From assembly GCF_041075285.1 (NCBI RefSeq), contig NZ_CP163512.1, forward strand, positions 4,154,001 through 4,218,000: a stretch of 64,000 nucleotides of DNA, read 5' to 3'. Shown piece by piece: positions 8,097 to 17,116 of this stretch. The notes under the pieces are model-generated. The model saw nothing but the letters and a program-made list of their open reading frames with translations. It made no database searches and was not told the DNA's origin. Position 1 is the first letter of the stretch; each line of letters starts with the position of its first letter. The DNA is from Providencia rettgeri (lineage in GTDB: Bacteria > Pseudomonadota > Gammaproteobacteria > Enterobacterales > Enterobacteriaceae). Position numbers and translations under genes: made by a program.

Positions 8097-10256
8097 ATGA
8101 ATAAAATCAATGTGGCATGTAGCCAGGGGGTCGCAATCTATTTCACTAACCAATTTCAGTGGGTAGATATTCGCGATGCACAGTTAAACAATATTGCTGC
8201 GGTGGTGCTATCTGAACAAGATGCTAACCAAGGGCTGTGGGAAAGGATTGCACAGAGTAAACTCAGTATTCCGCTGTTTATCATCAGTGATAAACAGCTG
8301 CCAACACAAGACACTTTGCCACCATATGTCACGGCATTATTACCCCCTGCGCCATCTGCGCGGGAAGAAAACAGCCGCCAATTATTGGATGCTGCTAATC
8401 AGTATCTTGAACAGTTATTACCGCCATTTTTTGCTCGAATGATGGATTATGCTGCGGGTCATAATGTTACGTTTGCGTGCCCAGGACATCAAGGTGGGCA
8501 ATTTTTCCGCCGCCATCCAACCGGTGAACAATTTTACCAATTTTATGGTGAGAATTTATTCCGTACTGATTTATGCAATGCGGATGTGGCGATGGGGGAT
8601 TTATTGATCCACGAAGGCGCAGCAAAAGAAGCTCAAAAGTTTGCGGCAAAAGTGTTTAATGCAGACAAAACCTACTTTGTCCTCAATGGCACATCATCTT
8701 CCAATAAAGTGGTGCTCAATGCATTATTAACACCGGGGGACTTGGTGTTATTCGACCGCAACAATCATAAATCCAATCATCACGGTGCATTAATTCAAGC
8801 GGGAGCAACCCCCGTTTATTTAGAAACAGCACGTAATCCGTATGGTTTTATTGGTGGTATTGATGCCCATTGTTTCGATGAACGTTATTTGCGTGGCTTG
8901 ATCCAAGAGGTGATGCCAGAAAAAGCGCAGCAAACCCGACCATTTCGCTTAGCTGTGATCCAACTCGGCACATACGACGGTACCGTGTACAACGCAAGGC
9001 AAGTGGTGGATAAGATTGGTCACTTATGTGATTATATTTTGTTCGATTCGGCGTGGGTGGGTTATGAACAATTCATCCCCATGATGCGTCAGTGCTCGCC
9101 ATTACTGCTCGACTTAAATGAAAACGACCCCGGCATTATGGTCACTCAGTCAGTACATAAGCAACTGGCGGGCTTTTCACAAGCCTCACAAATTCACAAG
9201 AAAGATAACCACATTAAAGGGCAACAGCGTTTTGTTTCTCACAAAAAACTCAACAATGCCTTTATGATGCACGCCTCTACGAGTCCATTTTATCCATTAT
9301 TTGCCTCTTTAGATGTCAACGCCCGTATTCATCAAGGTGAAGCGGGGGAAATGATGTGGATGGATTGCGTGAAAACGGGCATTGAAGTGCGTAAATCAAT
9401 TTTCCAGCACTGCCGTTATTTTAGACCGTTTGTGCCTGAATTGATTGACGGGAAAGCATGGTATGAATACCCGACTGAGCAAATTGCATCTGAGCAGCGT
9501 TTCTTTAATTTTATTCCTAAGGAACGTTGGCACGCCTTTGAGGGTTATGCGCAAGAGCAATATTTTGTCGATCCCTGTAAATTAATGCTGACGACACCGG
9601 GGATTGATGTAGAAAGTGGGGAATATGAGGCATTTGGCGTACCTGCGACCATTTTGGCTCATTTTTTACGTGAGCACGGTGTGATCCCAGAAAAATGTGA
9701 CTTAAACTCGATCTTATTTTTATTAACCCCGGCGGAAACAACGGAAAAATTAGCACTATTAGTTTCTCATTTAGTGCGTTTTGAACAGTTATTGGATGAG
9801 GATGCATTACTGGAAGATGTGCTGCCATCGGTATACCAGCGCTACCAAGAGCATTATCAAGGTTATACATTGCGCCGCTTGTGTCAAGAAATGCACCAAT
9901 TGAGTGTTAATGACAACATTAAACAGTTACAAAAACAGATGTTTCGTAAAGCGCATTTCCCAGAAGTCAAAATGAACCCACAACAAGCACATTTGGAATT
10001 TATTCGTGGTAATTGCGAATTATTGCCATTGGATGAATTGGAAGGGCGCATTGCGGTTGAGGGAGCATTACCCTACCCACCGGGGGTTTTATGTGTTGTC
10101 CCAGGTGAAGTGTGGTCGGGACCTGTACTGCGCTACTTTAAAGCACTTGAGGCTGGGATCAATGCGTTACCGGGCTTCGCACCTGAGTTGCAAGGGGTGT
10201 ATATTTCGAAAAATGAAGGTGAGAGAAAACGTGTCTATGCGCATGTTTTAAAATAA
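8097..10256 (+). CDS. speF: Ornithine decarboxylase (SpeF/SpeC type)
   Basis: PLP-dependent enzyme converting ornithine to putrescine. The 719-aa protein has an N-terminal wing domain, then the fold-type I core with CPGHQGGQFF, the substrate loop FDRNNHKSNHHGAL and the PLP lysine in QSVHKQ (K355 from this start), and the C-terminal domain ending PPGVLCVVPGEVWSGP. The frame is open back to 7920, but ATG at 8097 gives the family length and has AGAG upstream. Sequence runs such as TSSSNKVVLNALLTPGD resemble the inducible SpeF more than SpeC; the usual partner potE is not adjacent, so the symbol is tentative. A strong terminator follows at 10309. Confidence 0.9.
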   Translation: MNKINVACSQGVAIYFTNQFQWVDIRDAQLNNIAAVVLSEQDANQGLWERIAQSKLSIPLFIISDKQLPTQDTLPPYVTALLPPAPSAREENSRQLLDAANQYLEQLLPPFFARMMDYAAGHNVTFACPGHQGGQFFRRHPTGEQFYQFYGENLFRTDLCNADVAMGDLLIHEGAAKEAQKFAAKVFNADKTYFVLNGTSSSNKVVLNALLTPGDLVLFDRNNHKSNHHGALIQAGATPVYLETARNPYGFIGGIDAHCFDERYLRGLIQEVMPEKAQQTRPFRLAVIQLGTYDGTVYNARQVVDKIGHLCDYILFDSAWVGYEQFIPMMRQCSPLLLDLNENDPGIMVTQSVHKQLAGFSQASQIHKKDNHIKGQQRFVSHKKLNNAFMMHASTSPFYPLFASLDVNARIHQGEAGEMMWMDCVKTGIEVRKSIFQHCRYFRPFVPELIDGKAWYEYPTEQIASEQRFFNFIPKERWHAFEGYAQEQYFVDPCKLMLTTPGIDVESGEYEAFGVPATILAHFLREHGVIPEKCDLNSILFLLTPAETTEKLALLVSHLVRFEQLLDEDALLEDVLPSVYQRYQEHYQGYTLRRLCQEMHQLSVNDNIKQLQKQMFRKAHFPEVKMNPQQAHLEFIRGNCELLPLDELEGRIAVEGALPYPPGVLCVVPGEVWSGPVLRYFKALEAGINALPGFAPELQGVYISKNEGERKRVYAHVLK

Positions 10257-10308
10257 TTTTCTTCGTATTCAGACGACAAGCATAGATTTTGCCTTATGGG
10301 GTCGTTAC

Positions 10309-10341
10309 ATTGGAGTTAGGCCATCTCTAACTCCAATTTTA
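10309..10341 (+). terminator. Rho-independent terminator of the ornithine decarboxylase gene
   Basis: ATTGGAGTTAG pairs with CTAACTCCAAT around a 7-base loop and is followed by TTTTA. It ends about 12 bases before the nucleoside hydrolase start. Confidence 0.85.
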
Positions 10342-10352
10342 TAAGGTAAGGT

Positions 10353-11288
10353 ATGAGCAAAAAAATCATCCTCGATTGTGATCCTGGTCATGATGATGCT
10401 ATCGCATTATTACTGGCTTACGGTAACCCAGATATTGATTTATTGGCTGTAACAACCGTTGCTGGTAATCAAACCCTTGAAAAAGTGACCCGTAATGCAC
10501 TGGCAATCGCAGAAATGGCGAAAATTACAGATATTCCATTTGCGGCAGGATCTGTTCGTCCATTAGTGCGAGATATTGAGGTAGCTCCCGATATTCACGG
10601 TGATTCAGGGCTTGATGGGCCAGTTTTACCCACGCCAACTTTGCAGCTTGATGAAAGGCATGCCGTTTCATTGATTATCGACACTATCATGTCCCACCCG
10701 CCTAAAACGGTCACATTAGTGCCAACTGGCGCTCTGACAAATATTGCCCTTGCTGCTCGTCTTGAGCCACGTATCGTTGAGCGAGTGAAAGAAGTGGTGC
10801 TGATGGGAGGAGGTTATCATGTTGGCAATTGGAGTGCGGTGGCAGAGTTTAATATCAAAATTGACCCTGAAGCGGCTCATATTGTTTTTAATGAAAAGTG
10901 GCCATTGACAATGGTTGGGTTGGATTTGACACATCAGGCACTTGCGACCCCTGATATTGTGAAGGAAATTGCTGCTATTGGTAGTGATTGTTCACAATTT
11001 GTCGTCGAATTACTGGATTTTTTCGGCAAGATGTACAAACAAGCTCAAGGTTTTGATGCGCCGCCCGTTCATGACCCTTGCGCTGTCGCTTATGTGATTG
11101 ATCCTTCAGTGATGACCACTCAAAAAGTCCCTGTAGATATCGAGCTTACAGGAGCGCTGACGCTTGGCATGACTGTTGCGGATTTTCGCCATCCAGCTCC
11201 AGCGGATTGCCACACGCAGGTTGCCGTTAAACTTGATCATCAGAAGTTTTGGCAGCTAATTGTGAATGCTTTAAAAAATATTGGATAA
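10353..11288 (+). CDS. Ribonucleoside hydrolase (RihA/RihB type)
   Basis: Hydrolyses the N-glycosidic bond of nucleosides, probably pyrimidine ribonucleosides, to base and ribose. The calcium-binding signature DCDPGHDDAIALLLA is at residues 8-22, followed by the family motifs VLMGGGYHVGNWS, AEFNIKIDPEAA and the active-site VHDPCAV. At 311 aa it matches E. coli RihA and RihB, which cannot be told apart with confidence here. It is separated from the DUF6882 gene by only 3 bases, so the two are probably cotranscribed. Ribosome-binding site TAAGGTAAGG precedes the ATG. Confidence 0.9.
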   Translation: MSKKIILDCDPGHDDAIALLLAYGNPDIDLLAVTTVAGNQTLEKVTRNALAIAEMAKITDIPFAAGSVRPLVRDIEVAPDIHGDSGLDGPVLPTPTLQLDERHAVSLIIDTIMSHPPKTVTLVPTGALTNIALAARLEPRIVERVKEVVLMGGGYHVGNWSAVAEFNIKIDPEAAHIVFNEKWPLTMVGLDLTHQALATPDIVKEIAAIGSDCSQFVVELLDFFGKMYKQAQGFDAPPVHDPCAVAYVIDPSVMTTQKVPVDIELTGALTLGMTVADFRHPAPADCHTQVAVKLDHQKFWQLIVNALKNIG

Positions 11289-11291
11289 TCA

Positions 11292-11765
11292 ATGCGTAAC
11301 GAATTAGAACAATTGCCCTATGAGGCATTAATAGAACGTAGCATGAACAGCTTGCAAGTGAAAAACCAATTTCATTGTGATACATGGAAACTGGATGAAG
11401 CCGATTGGTCGGTTGACCAAGACCAAGGCACCATTATTTTCCATACACCTGATAATATTACAGCGACAGCTGCCGTGCAGATAATTGGTACTTATGATCA
11501 AAGCCAAGGCAGTTGGATGTGGAGTTGGGCAAATCCGTCCATTGATAATGCGCTAGCCCAAGATGCGATTGCGGTGAAAGCGTATGGTGAGCGCAAAGAC
11601 AATGTATTGCTAACGGCGCGAGTTAGCCAAATTGAAGAGTATGATGCGTGGCAATTAACGGCACTGGCGTGTGAACTGAACCAACAGCAAGGGGTTTATC
11701 GCGGTATTGCAGGGCATACGTTGATTTTTATGACATTTGGCAAAGTTTCCCTCCAACAAAGTTAG
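11292..11765 (+). CDS. DUF6882-type protein of unknown function
   Basis: Soluble 157-aa protein starting 3 bases after the nucleoside hydrolase stop. It shows the pattern GSWMWSWANPSI in the middle, a feature of the DUF6882 family, and has no signal peptide or membrane segment. Other visible parts are an N-terminal helix and alternating beta-strand-like stretches. Function is unknown; linkage to the hydrolase suggests co-expression only. A terminator lies 8 bases after the stop. Confidence 0.75.
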   Translation: MRNELEQLPYEALIERSMNSLQVKNQFHCDTWKLDEADWSVDQDQGTIIFHTPDNITATAAVQIIGTYDQSQGSWMWSWANPSIDNALAQDAIAVKAYGERKDNVLLTARVSQIEEYDAWQLTALACELNQQQGVYRGIAGHTLIFMTFGKVSLQQS

Positions 11766-11772
11766 CTTTTGC

Positions 11773-11802
11773 TGCCTTATTGGTTTTTCAATAAGGCATT
11801 TT
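11773..11802 (+). terminator. Rho-independent terminator after the DUF6882 gene
   Basis: TGCCTTATTG and CAATAAGGCA form a 10-bp stem with loop GTTTTT, followed by TTTTC. Confidence 0.85.
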
Positions 11803-11860
11803 CCCGTCTATACTATTTCATCTTATTGTTTATATTTGTTTTTTAAACGGGAGCTGCCTT

Positions 11861-12655
11861 ATGTTAACGATAGCGCTTAATGCTGCAAATTCAGTCAAAA
11901 ACCTTGCTCTTGATGCTTTTCAACGTGCAGGGAAGTTCGATTATAAGCCAGATCGTTCGGTGGTAACTGAAACAGACTTGCGTGTTGAAGAACAAATCCG
12001 TGAATTATTCGCCAAGCACACACCAGATATTCCTGTTTTAGGTGAAGAGTTCGGTTTTACTGGGGAACAAAAATTTACCTCGGGTTGGGTGATTGACCCA
12101 ATTGATGGAACTCGTGCATTTATTTATGGCGTGCCTCTGTTTAGTACCTTGATTGCTTATGTGGAAAATGGTGAACCATTATTGAGCGTGATTAGCTTCC
12201 CTGCCATTTCTACAATGGTGTATGCCTCTAAAGGGGAAGGTTGCTGGTTAGATATTAGCGGACAGCCATTACGGCAATTAAAATTAGGGCAAGACTCGCC
12301 AAAAACACTTTCAAACGCAGTGATCAGTGCATCGGGTATTCATAGCAGCAGCTATAACTGCCGTGAGGGCACACAAGTGTACAACCTTGATGCTGTGGTG
12401 GGGCAAGCCCGTGATTTTATCTTTGCGAACGATGCGTACCAACACGCTATGGTTGCCGCAGGGCGCATTCATGGCGCGATTGATACTATTATGAAACCTT
12501 GGGATAGCGCAGCGTTAATCCCTTGCATTCGCGAAGCGGGGGGCGATGTTTGTGCTCTGAATGGTGAACGCGGTCAAGCTATGTTTGCAGGGAGTTTGTT
12601 ATCTGCCGCCACCCCTGAACTCGCCGACCAAATCGTTGAATTGATGAATTGCTAA
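11861..12655 (+). CDS. Inositol monophosphatase-family phosphatase (HisN-like)
   Basis: Magnesium-dependent phosphatase of 264 aa with all three metal-site motifs of the inositol monophosphatase superfamily: GEEFG at 61-65, DPIDGT at 79-84, and WDSAALIPCIREAGG near residue 206. Related proteins include histidinol-phosphatase HisN, inositol monophosphatase and 3'(2'),5'-bisphosphate nucleotidase; the DPIDGTRAFIYG run is most like the HisN-type group, but the substrate cannot be fixed from sequence. Ribosome-binding site CGGGAG precedes the ATG. It ends convergently with cbrC. Confidence 0.85.
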   Translation: MLTIALNAANSVKNLALDAFQRAGKFDYKPDRSVVTETDLRVEEQIRELFAKHTPDIPVLGEEFGFTGEQKFTSGWVIDPIDGTRAFIYGVPLFSTLIAYVENGEPLLSVISFPAISTMVYASKGEGCWLDISGQPLRQLKLGQDSPKTLSNAVISASGIHSSSYNCREGTQVYNLDAVVGQARDFIFANDAYQHAMVAAGRIHGAIDTIMKPWDSAALIPCIREAGGDVCALNGERGQAMFAGSLLSAATPELADQIVELMNC

Positions 12656-12660
12656 TAATT

Positions 12661-12687
12661 AATGGCGGGGCGGTTTACCTCGCCATT
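12661..12687. terminator. Hairpin between convergent phosphatase and cbrC
   Basis: AATGGCG and CGCCATT pair across a 13-base loop, with partial further pairing inside. There is no T-run; function is inferred from position between convergent genes. Confidence 0.45.
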
Positions 12688-12699
12688 ACCGATAAAACA

Positions 12700-13305
<606 letters not shown>

Positions 13306-13491
13306 TTAAGCCGTAAATACACACGGAGCAGATGGATCAGCGTACCACAGTAATGCGTTGAGTTGGGGCTAATGTCTGCATGAAAGATAGATAAACAATA
13401 GCGCATTATTTTGTTCAATTTAATTGAATGAGTTTAGCGATTTTATTAGCTTTAACTCAAATAATATTTGGGGATATGATACCTCCATCGA

Positions 13492-13509
13492 AGGCAACAC
13501 GGGTTGCCT
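13492..13509 (+). promoter_or_regulatory. Small 5' UTR hairpin upstream of the DUF1471 gene
   Basis: AGGCAAC and GTTGCCT pair around a short loop, 30 bases upstream of the start at 13539. A plausible -10 (TATGAT, about 13475) lies just before it, so the hairpin would be at the 5' end of the transcript. Confidence 0.35.
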
Positions 13510-13538
13510 CCTCAAATAAACACTGAAGGAATTATATT

Positions 13539-13748
13539 ATGAACATGTTTAAAACGTTAATGGCAGCTTCTGTATTATCTATGATGGCATTCGGCGCATC
13601 AGCCGCAACCATAACAGCAACAGGTGATACACTGGATTCAGCAGAAGCGATAATTGCAGCTAAAGCAAAAGCAGCGGGTGCAGAGAGTTACACAATCACC
13701 AGTGCGCGTATGGGGAATGTTGTTACTATGAGTGCTGAAACTAAGTAG
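13539..13748 (+). CDS. Periplasmic DUF1471 (YdgH/BhsA/McbA-like) protein
   Basis: Small secreted protein of 69 aa. A classic signal peptide (MNMFKTLMAASVLSMMAFG, cleavage predicted after ASA near residue 22) is followed by one DUF1471 domain of about 47 residues (ITATGDTLDSAEAII and a C-terminal strand VVTMSAETK). Relatives BhsA, McbA and YhcN are stress-induced envelope or biofilm proteins in E. coli. GAAGGAA precedes the start. Transcribed alone, with a long-stem terminator after it. The specific stress role is unknown. Confidence 0.85.
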   Translation: MNMFKTLMAASVLSMMAFGASAATITATGDTLDSAEAIIAAKAKAAGAESYTITSARMGNVVTMSAETK

Positions 13749-13785
13749 TTAGATAATAAAAAACTTATTGAAATATTTTATCTAA

Positions 13786-13822
13786 AATGGCGCTTGCTCG
13801 GTTTTTATCTATAAGCGCCATT
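13786..13822 (+). terminator. Terminator after the DUF1471 gene
   Basis: AATGGCGCTT and AAGCGCCATT form a 10-bp stem around a 17-base loop that contains a T-run; it is followed by AATAAAATT. Confidence 0.6.
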
Positions 13823-13881
13823 AATAAAATTATCTTCTATACTGAATAATATCACTGCCCCTGTTTAAAGGAGTTGTTGCG

Positions 13882-14508
13882 ATGAGTTTCAAATATAACC
13901 GTTTAGATAAAGACAATGCCGCAGTATTACTTGTTGACCACCAAACAGGATTGCTATCATTGGTTCGGGACCAAGACCCCGATAAGTTTAAAAATAGTGT
14001 GTTAGCATTAGCCGATCTTGCCAAATATTTTAACCTACCAACGATTCTAACGACATCCTTTGAGAATGGCCCTAATGGCCCATTAATTCCTGAATTAAAA
14101 CAACTATTTCCAGATGCCCCTTATATTGCGCGTCCTGGGCAAATCAATGCTTGGGATAATGAACAGTTTGTGAAAGCGGTGAAAGCAACAGGCAAAAAAC
14201 AGTTAATTATTGCGGGTGTGGTGACGGAAGTGTGTGTGGCATTCCCTGCGTTGTCTGCTTTAGAGGAAGGCTATGAAGTGTTCGTAATAACGGATGCATC
14301 GGGGACTTTCAACCCCATTACACGTGATGCAGCTTGGGACAGAATGTCTAAAGCGGGTGCTCAATTGATGAGTTGGTTTGGTGCGGCATGCGAATTACAC
14401 CGTGACTGGCGTAATGACGTGGAAGGTTTAGGAACTTTATTCTCAAACCATATCCCTGATTATCGTAACCTTATGACCAGCTATGCGTTGCTTTCAGAGA
14501 AAAAATAG
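13882..14508 (+). CDS. ycaC: Isochorismatase-family hydrolase YcaC
   Basis: Cysteine hydrolase of 208 aa, exactly the length of E. coli YcaC. The Asp-Lys-Cys triad is recognisable: D19 in LLVDHQTG and C118 in GVVTEVCV. The C-terminal region with ELHRDWRNDVEGL and SNHIPDYRNL is characteristic of YcaC rather than of siderophore isochorismatases. The physiological substrate is unknown. AAAGGAG precedes the ATG; a terminator follows at 14539. Confidence 0.93.
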   Translation: MSFKYNRLDKDNAAVLLVDHQTGLLSLVRDQDPDKFKNSVLALADLAKYFNLPTILTTSFENGPNGPLIPELKQLFPDAPYIARPGQINAWDNEQFVKAVKATGKKQLIIAGVVTEVCVAFPALSALEEGYEVFVITDASGTFNPITRDAAWDRMSKAGAQLMSWFGAACELHRDWRNDVEGLGTLFSNHIPDYRNLMTSYALLSEKK

Positions 14509-14538
14509 TTTTTATTTTAACCTGATGACAAATATATC

Positions 14539-14573
14539 AACCCTCAGTGCCAAATGGTATTGAGGGTTGTTCT
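14539..14573 (+). terminator. Terminator after ycaC
   Basis: AACCCTCA and TGAGGGTT form the stem, with TGCCA/TGG adding inner pairing, followed by GTTCTTT. Confidence 0.75.
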
Positions 14574-14697
14574 TTATGCTTCAGAAATGATTGTTAACCA
14601 TCACATAAAATGAGTGCTATGGTATACTTGCCCACTGTTTTTCTTTGGCTCTTTGTTTTTTGGGGCTATTCCATTGATTTTATAAAGCAAGCAAACC

Positions 14698-15699
14698 ATG
14701 CAACAAATAACACCTAAACAAGGTTATCAAAACTTAAACCGCTTTTCCGTTGCGCCGATGCTCGATTGGACAGATCGCCATTGCCGTTATTTCCATCGCT
14801 TATTAAGCAAAAACACTTTGCTGTACACCGAAATGGTGACAACAGGGGCGATTATTTATGGGAAAGGGGATTACCTTGCGTTTAGTGAAGAAGAACACCC
14901 TGTTGCGTTGCAGCTAGGTGGAAGCGACCCTGCGGCGCTAGCTCAGTGCGCTAAGTTGGCCGAGGAACGTGGCTATGATGAAATCAACTTAAACGTGGGG
15001 TGCCCATCAGATCGTGTTCAAAATGGCCGTTTTGGCGCATGCTTGATGGGCGATGCCCAGTTAGTAGCGGATTGCATCAAAGGGATGCAGGATGTTGTAT
15101 CCATTCCAGTCACGGTTAAAACACGTATTGGTATTGATGAGCAAGATAGCTACGAATTTTTGTGTGATTTTATCGAAACAGTTTCCACTCAAGGTGGCTG
15201 TGAAATGTTTATTATCCATGCCCGTAAAGCATGGTTATCCGGCTTAAGCCCGAAAGAAAACCGTGAAATTCCCCCGTTAGATTACCCTCGTGTTTATCAG
15301 TTAAAGCGCGATTTCCCGCATTTAACGATGGCGATTAACGGCGGCATTAAAACATTAGAAGAAGCAAAAGAGCATCTTCAGCATTTAGATGGCGTAATGG
15401 TAGGTCGTGAAGCTTATCAAAACCCGTCCATTTTAACGGCGGTTGATAACCAGTTATTTGGTGAACACTTTCCTGTCACTAATGGTGTGGATGCGGTGCG
15501 TGCGATGTATCCGTATATTGAAAATGAATTGTCCAAAGGCGCTTATTTAGGTCATATGACGCGGCATATGTTAGGGATCTTCCAAGGCATTCCCGGTGCT
15601 CGCCAATGGCGTCGCCATTTAAGTGAAAACGCCCACAAAAAAGGGGCTGATTTAGCGGTCGTTGAGCAGGCCTTGGCGTTTGTGACTCGCGGTGAATAG
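14698..15699 (+). CDS. dusA: tRNA-dihydrouridine synthase A
   Basis: FMN-dependent enzyme that reduces U20/U20a in tRNA D-loops. The 333-aa protein begins with the flavin-binding [14 protein letters not shown] and contains [14 protein letters not shown], with the GCPS motif at 101-104, then GACLMGDA and the substrate-contact region [16 protein letters not shown], all typical of DusA. Its terminator now exists as two copies flanking mobile element copy B; only the distal copy keeps a T-run. Confidence 0.96.
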   Translation: MQQITPKQGYQNLNRFSVAPMLDWTDRHCRYFHRLLSKNTLLYTEMVTTGAIIYGKGDYLAFSEEEHPVALQLGGSDPAALAQCAKLAEERGYDEINLNVGCPSDRVQNGRFGACLMGDAQLVADCIKGMQDVVSIPVTVKTRIGIDEQDSYEFLCDFIETVSTQGGCEMFIIHARKAWLSGLSPKENREIPPLDYPRVYQLKRDFPHLTMAINGGIKTLEEAKEHLQHLDGVMVGREAYQNPSILTAVDNQLFGEHFPVTNGVDAVRAMYPYIENELSKGAYLGHMTRHMLGIFQGIPGARQWRRHLSENAHKKGADLAVVEQALAFVTRGE

Positions 15700-15718
15700 C
15701 GCATTGATGATAAAGAAA

Positions 15719-15899
15719 AAGCGCCAGTGTTGACGCTTGAGGTTGTTGACAAAGTGGGATAAAAGCGTGGTTTTTCCCACTTTGTGTTATTAGGCGAAAA
15801 TCAATAAATTGATTTTCCTCGTTTATTTTCAAAACCTATTCAGACTGCCGCCAAACATGTTGTGTTTGCCTGCAGTCTGAAGCGCCAGTGTTGGCGCTT
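15719..15899 (-). mobile_element. Hairpin-targeting MITE-like element, copy B
   Basis: Reverse-orientation copy of the 141-bp element (15739-15879). It is flanked by 20-bp direct repeats (15719-15738 and 15880-15899) that are both the dusA terminator hairpin. The right copy AAGCGCCAGTGTTGGCGCTT is a perfect stem followed by TTTTT. The left copy has G to A at 15733, which breaks one base pair, and it is followed by GAGGTT rather than T residues. Transcripts of dusA should therefore read through the element and end at the right hairpin. Confidence 0.85.
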
Positions 15900-15915
15900 T
15901 TTTATCGACGAAAAA

Positions 15916-16902
15916 TCATGACGGGATAAGCAAACTTGACCCTTGGGTTTTTCTCGATTCAAGGGTGGTGTGGGCTTTTTGCGCATCTTTCAAGGCAAAA
16001 ATTTGTGATTGCGGTACATCCACATTCACGTTGCCACTTAAAATCATATCAAACAACGCATTACTGGCTTGGTCTAGCTCAGCACGGTTGGTGACATACA
16101 CCGCAAGTGATGGGCGAGTGACATATAAACCGCCTTTTTGGTTTAAAATCCCCAAATTTACGCCAGTAACAGGGCCCGATGCATTACCAAAACTGACCAT
16201 CAATCCGCGGCGTTTTAGCGAATCTAAAGAGGCAAGCCATGTGGATTGCCCCACTGAGTCGTATGCTACACTGACTTTTTGCCCCTGTGTGATCGCTTTA
16301 ACGCGTTCCGCGATGTCTTCAGTCTGGTAATTAATCACTTCCCATGCACCTGCGTCTTTTGCACGTAGTGCTTTATCCGCAGAACCAACTGTACCAATCA
16401 TTTTTGCCCCCAGTGCTTTGGCCCATTGGCAGGCAATTAAGCCCACACCGCCTGCGGCAGCGTGAAACAAAAACATTTCATCACGTTGGAGTTGGTATGT
16501 TTGATGGAATAAATAATAAACGGTCATCCCTTTTAATGAACTCGCGGCGGCTTGTTCAAAACTAATGCCATCCGGCAAATGGGCAACTGCGTGCTCAGGC
16601 ACATTGTGTACCTCGCTGTATGCGCCGAGTGGGCCTTGTGCGTACACCACGCGGTCACCGGGTTTGAAGCCAGTGACGTGAGCACCTGTTTTCACGACCA
16701 CACCAGCGGCTTCCGTACCAAGGCCACTTGGTAGTTTCGCTACAGGGTAGAGGCCGCTGCGAACATAGGTGTCGATATAATTGATGCCGATTGCGCGGTT
16801 TTCGATTTGAATTTCATTATCAGCAGGTGCGGTTGGGGAATACTCTACAAAGTTTAGAACCTCAACGCCGCCATGCTGCGTGAACTCGATACGTTTTGCC
16901 AT
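15916..16902 (-). CDS. qorA: NADPH:quinone oxidoreductase QorA
   Basis: Zinc-independent medium-chain dehydrogenase/reductase of 328 aa (E. coli QorA has 327). Visible motifs are NYIDTYVRSGLYPVAKLPSG near the N terminus and the NADPH-binding AAAGGVGLIACQWAKALGA. The start is ATG at 16902 (MAKRIEFTQHGG) with GGAG 7 bases upstream; a TTG 12 bases earlier is less likely. It is divergent from dnaB, as in E. coli. Confidence 0.94.
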   Translation of the reverse strand: MAKRIEFTQHGGVEVLNFVEYSPTAPADNEIQIENRAIGINYIDTYVRSGLYPVAKLPSGLGTEAAGVVVKTGAHVTGFKPGDRVVYAQGPLGAYSEVHNVPEHAVAHLPDGISFEQAAASSLKGMTVYYLFHQTYQLQRDEMFLFHAAAGGVGLIACQWAKALGAKMIGTVGSADKALRAKDAGAWEVINYQTEDIAERVKAITQGQKVSVAYDSVGQSTWLASLDSLKRRGLMVSFGNASGPVTGVNLGILNQKGGLYVTRPSLAVYVTNRAELDQASNALFDMILSGNVNVDVPQSQIFALKDAQKAHTTLESRKTQGSSLLIPS

Positions 16903-17116
16903 GACAATCTCCAATAAGGATCATTCGTTATTGTTTACAATATCAATCGTTTTACTATAACGCCATGTTTTAGTCAGAAGAATTATTGGTTTGTGCTTTT
17001 TGTCGCAAACGTTATTAGGCAATTCTCTGGTAGGGAGGCGCAAAGAATGCCACAACAAAAATCAGATTGGCGTATACTAGAAGCTGTTCGTTAATTATAG
17101 ACTTGGATGCAAATGT

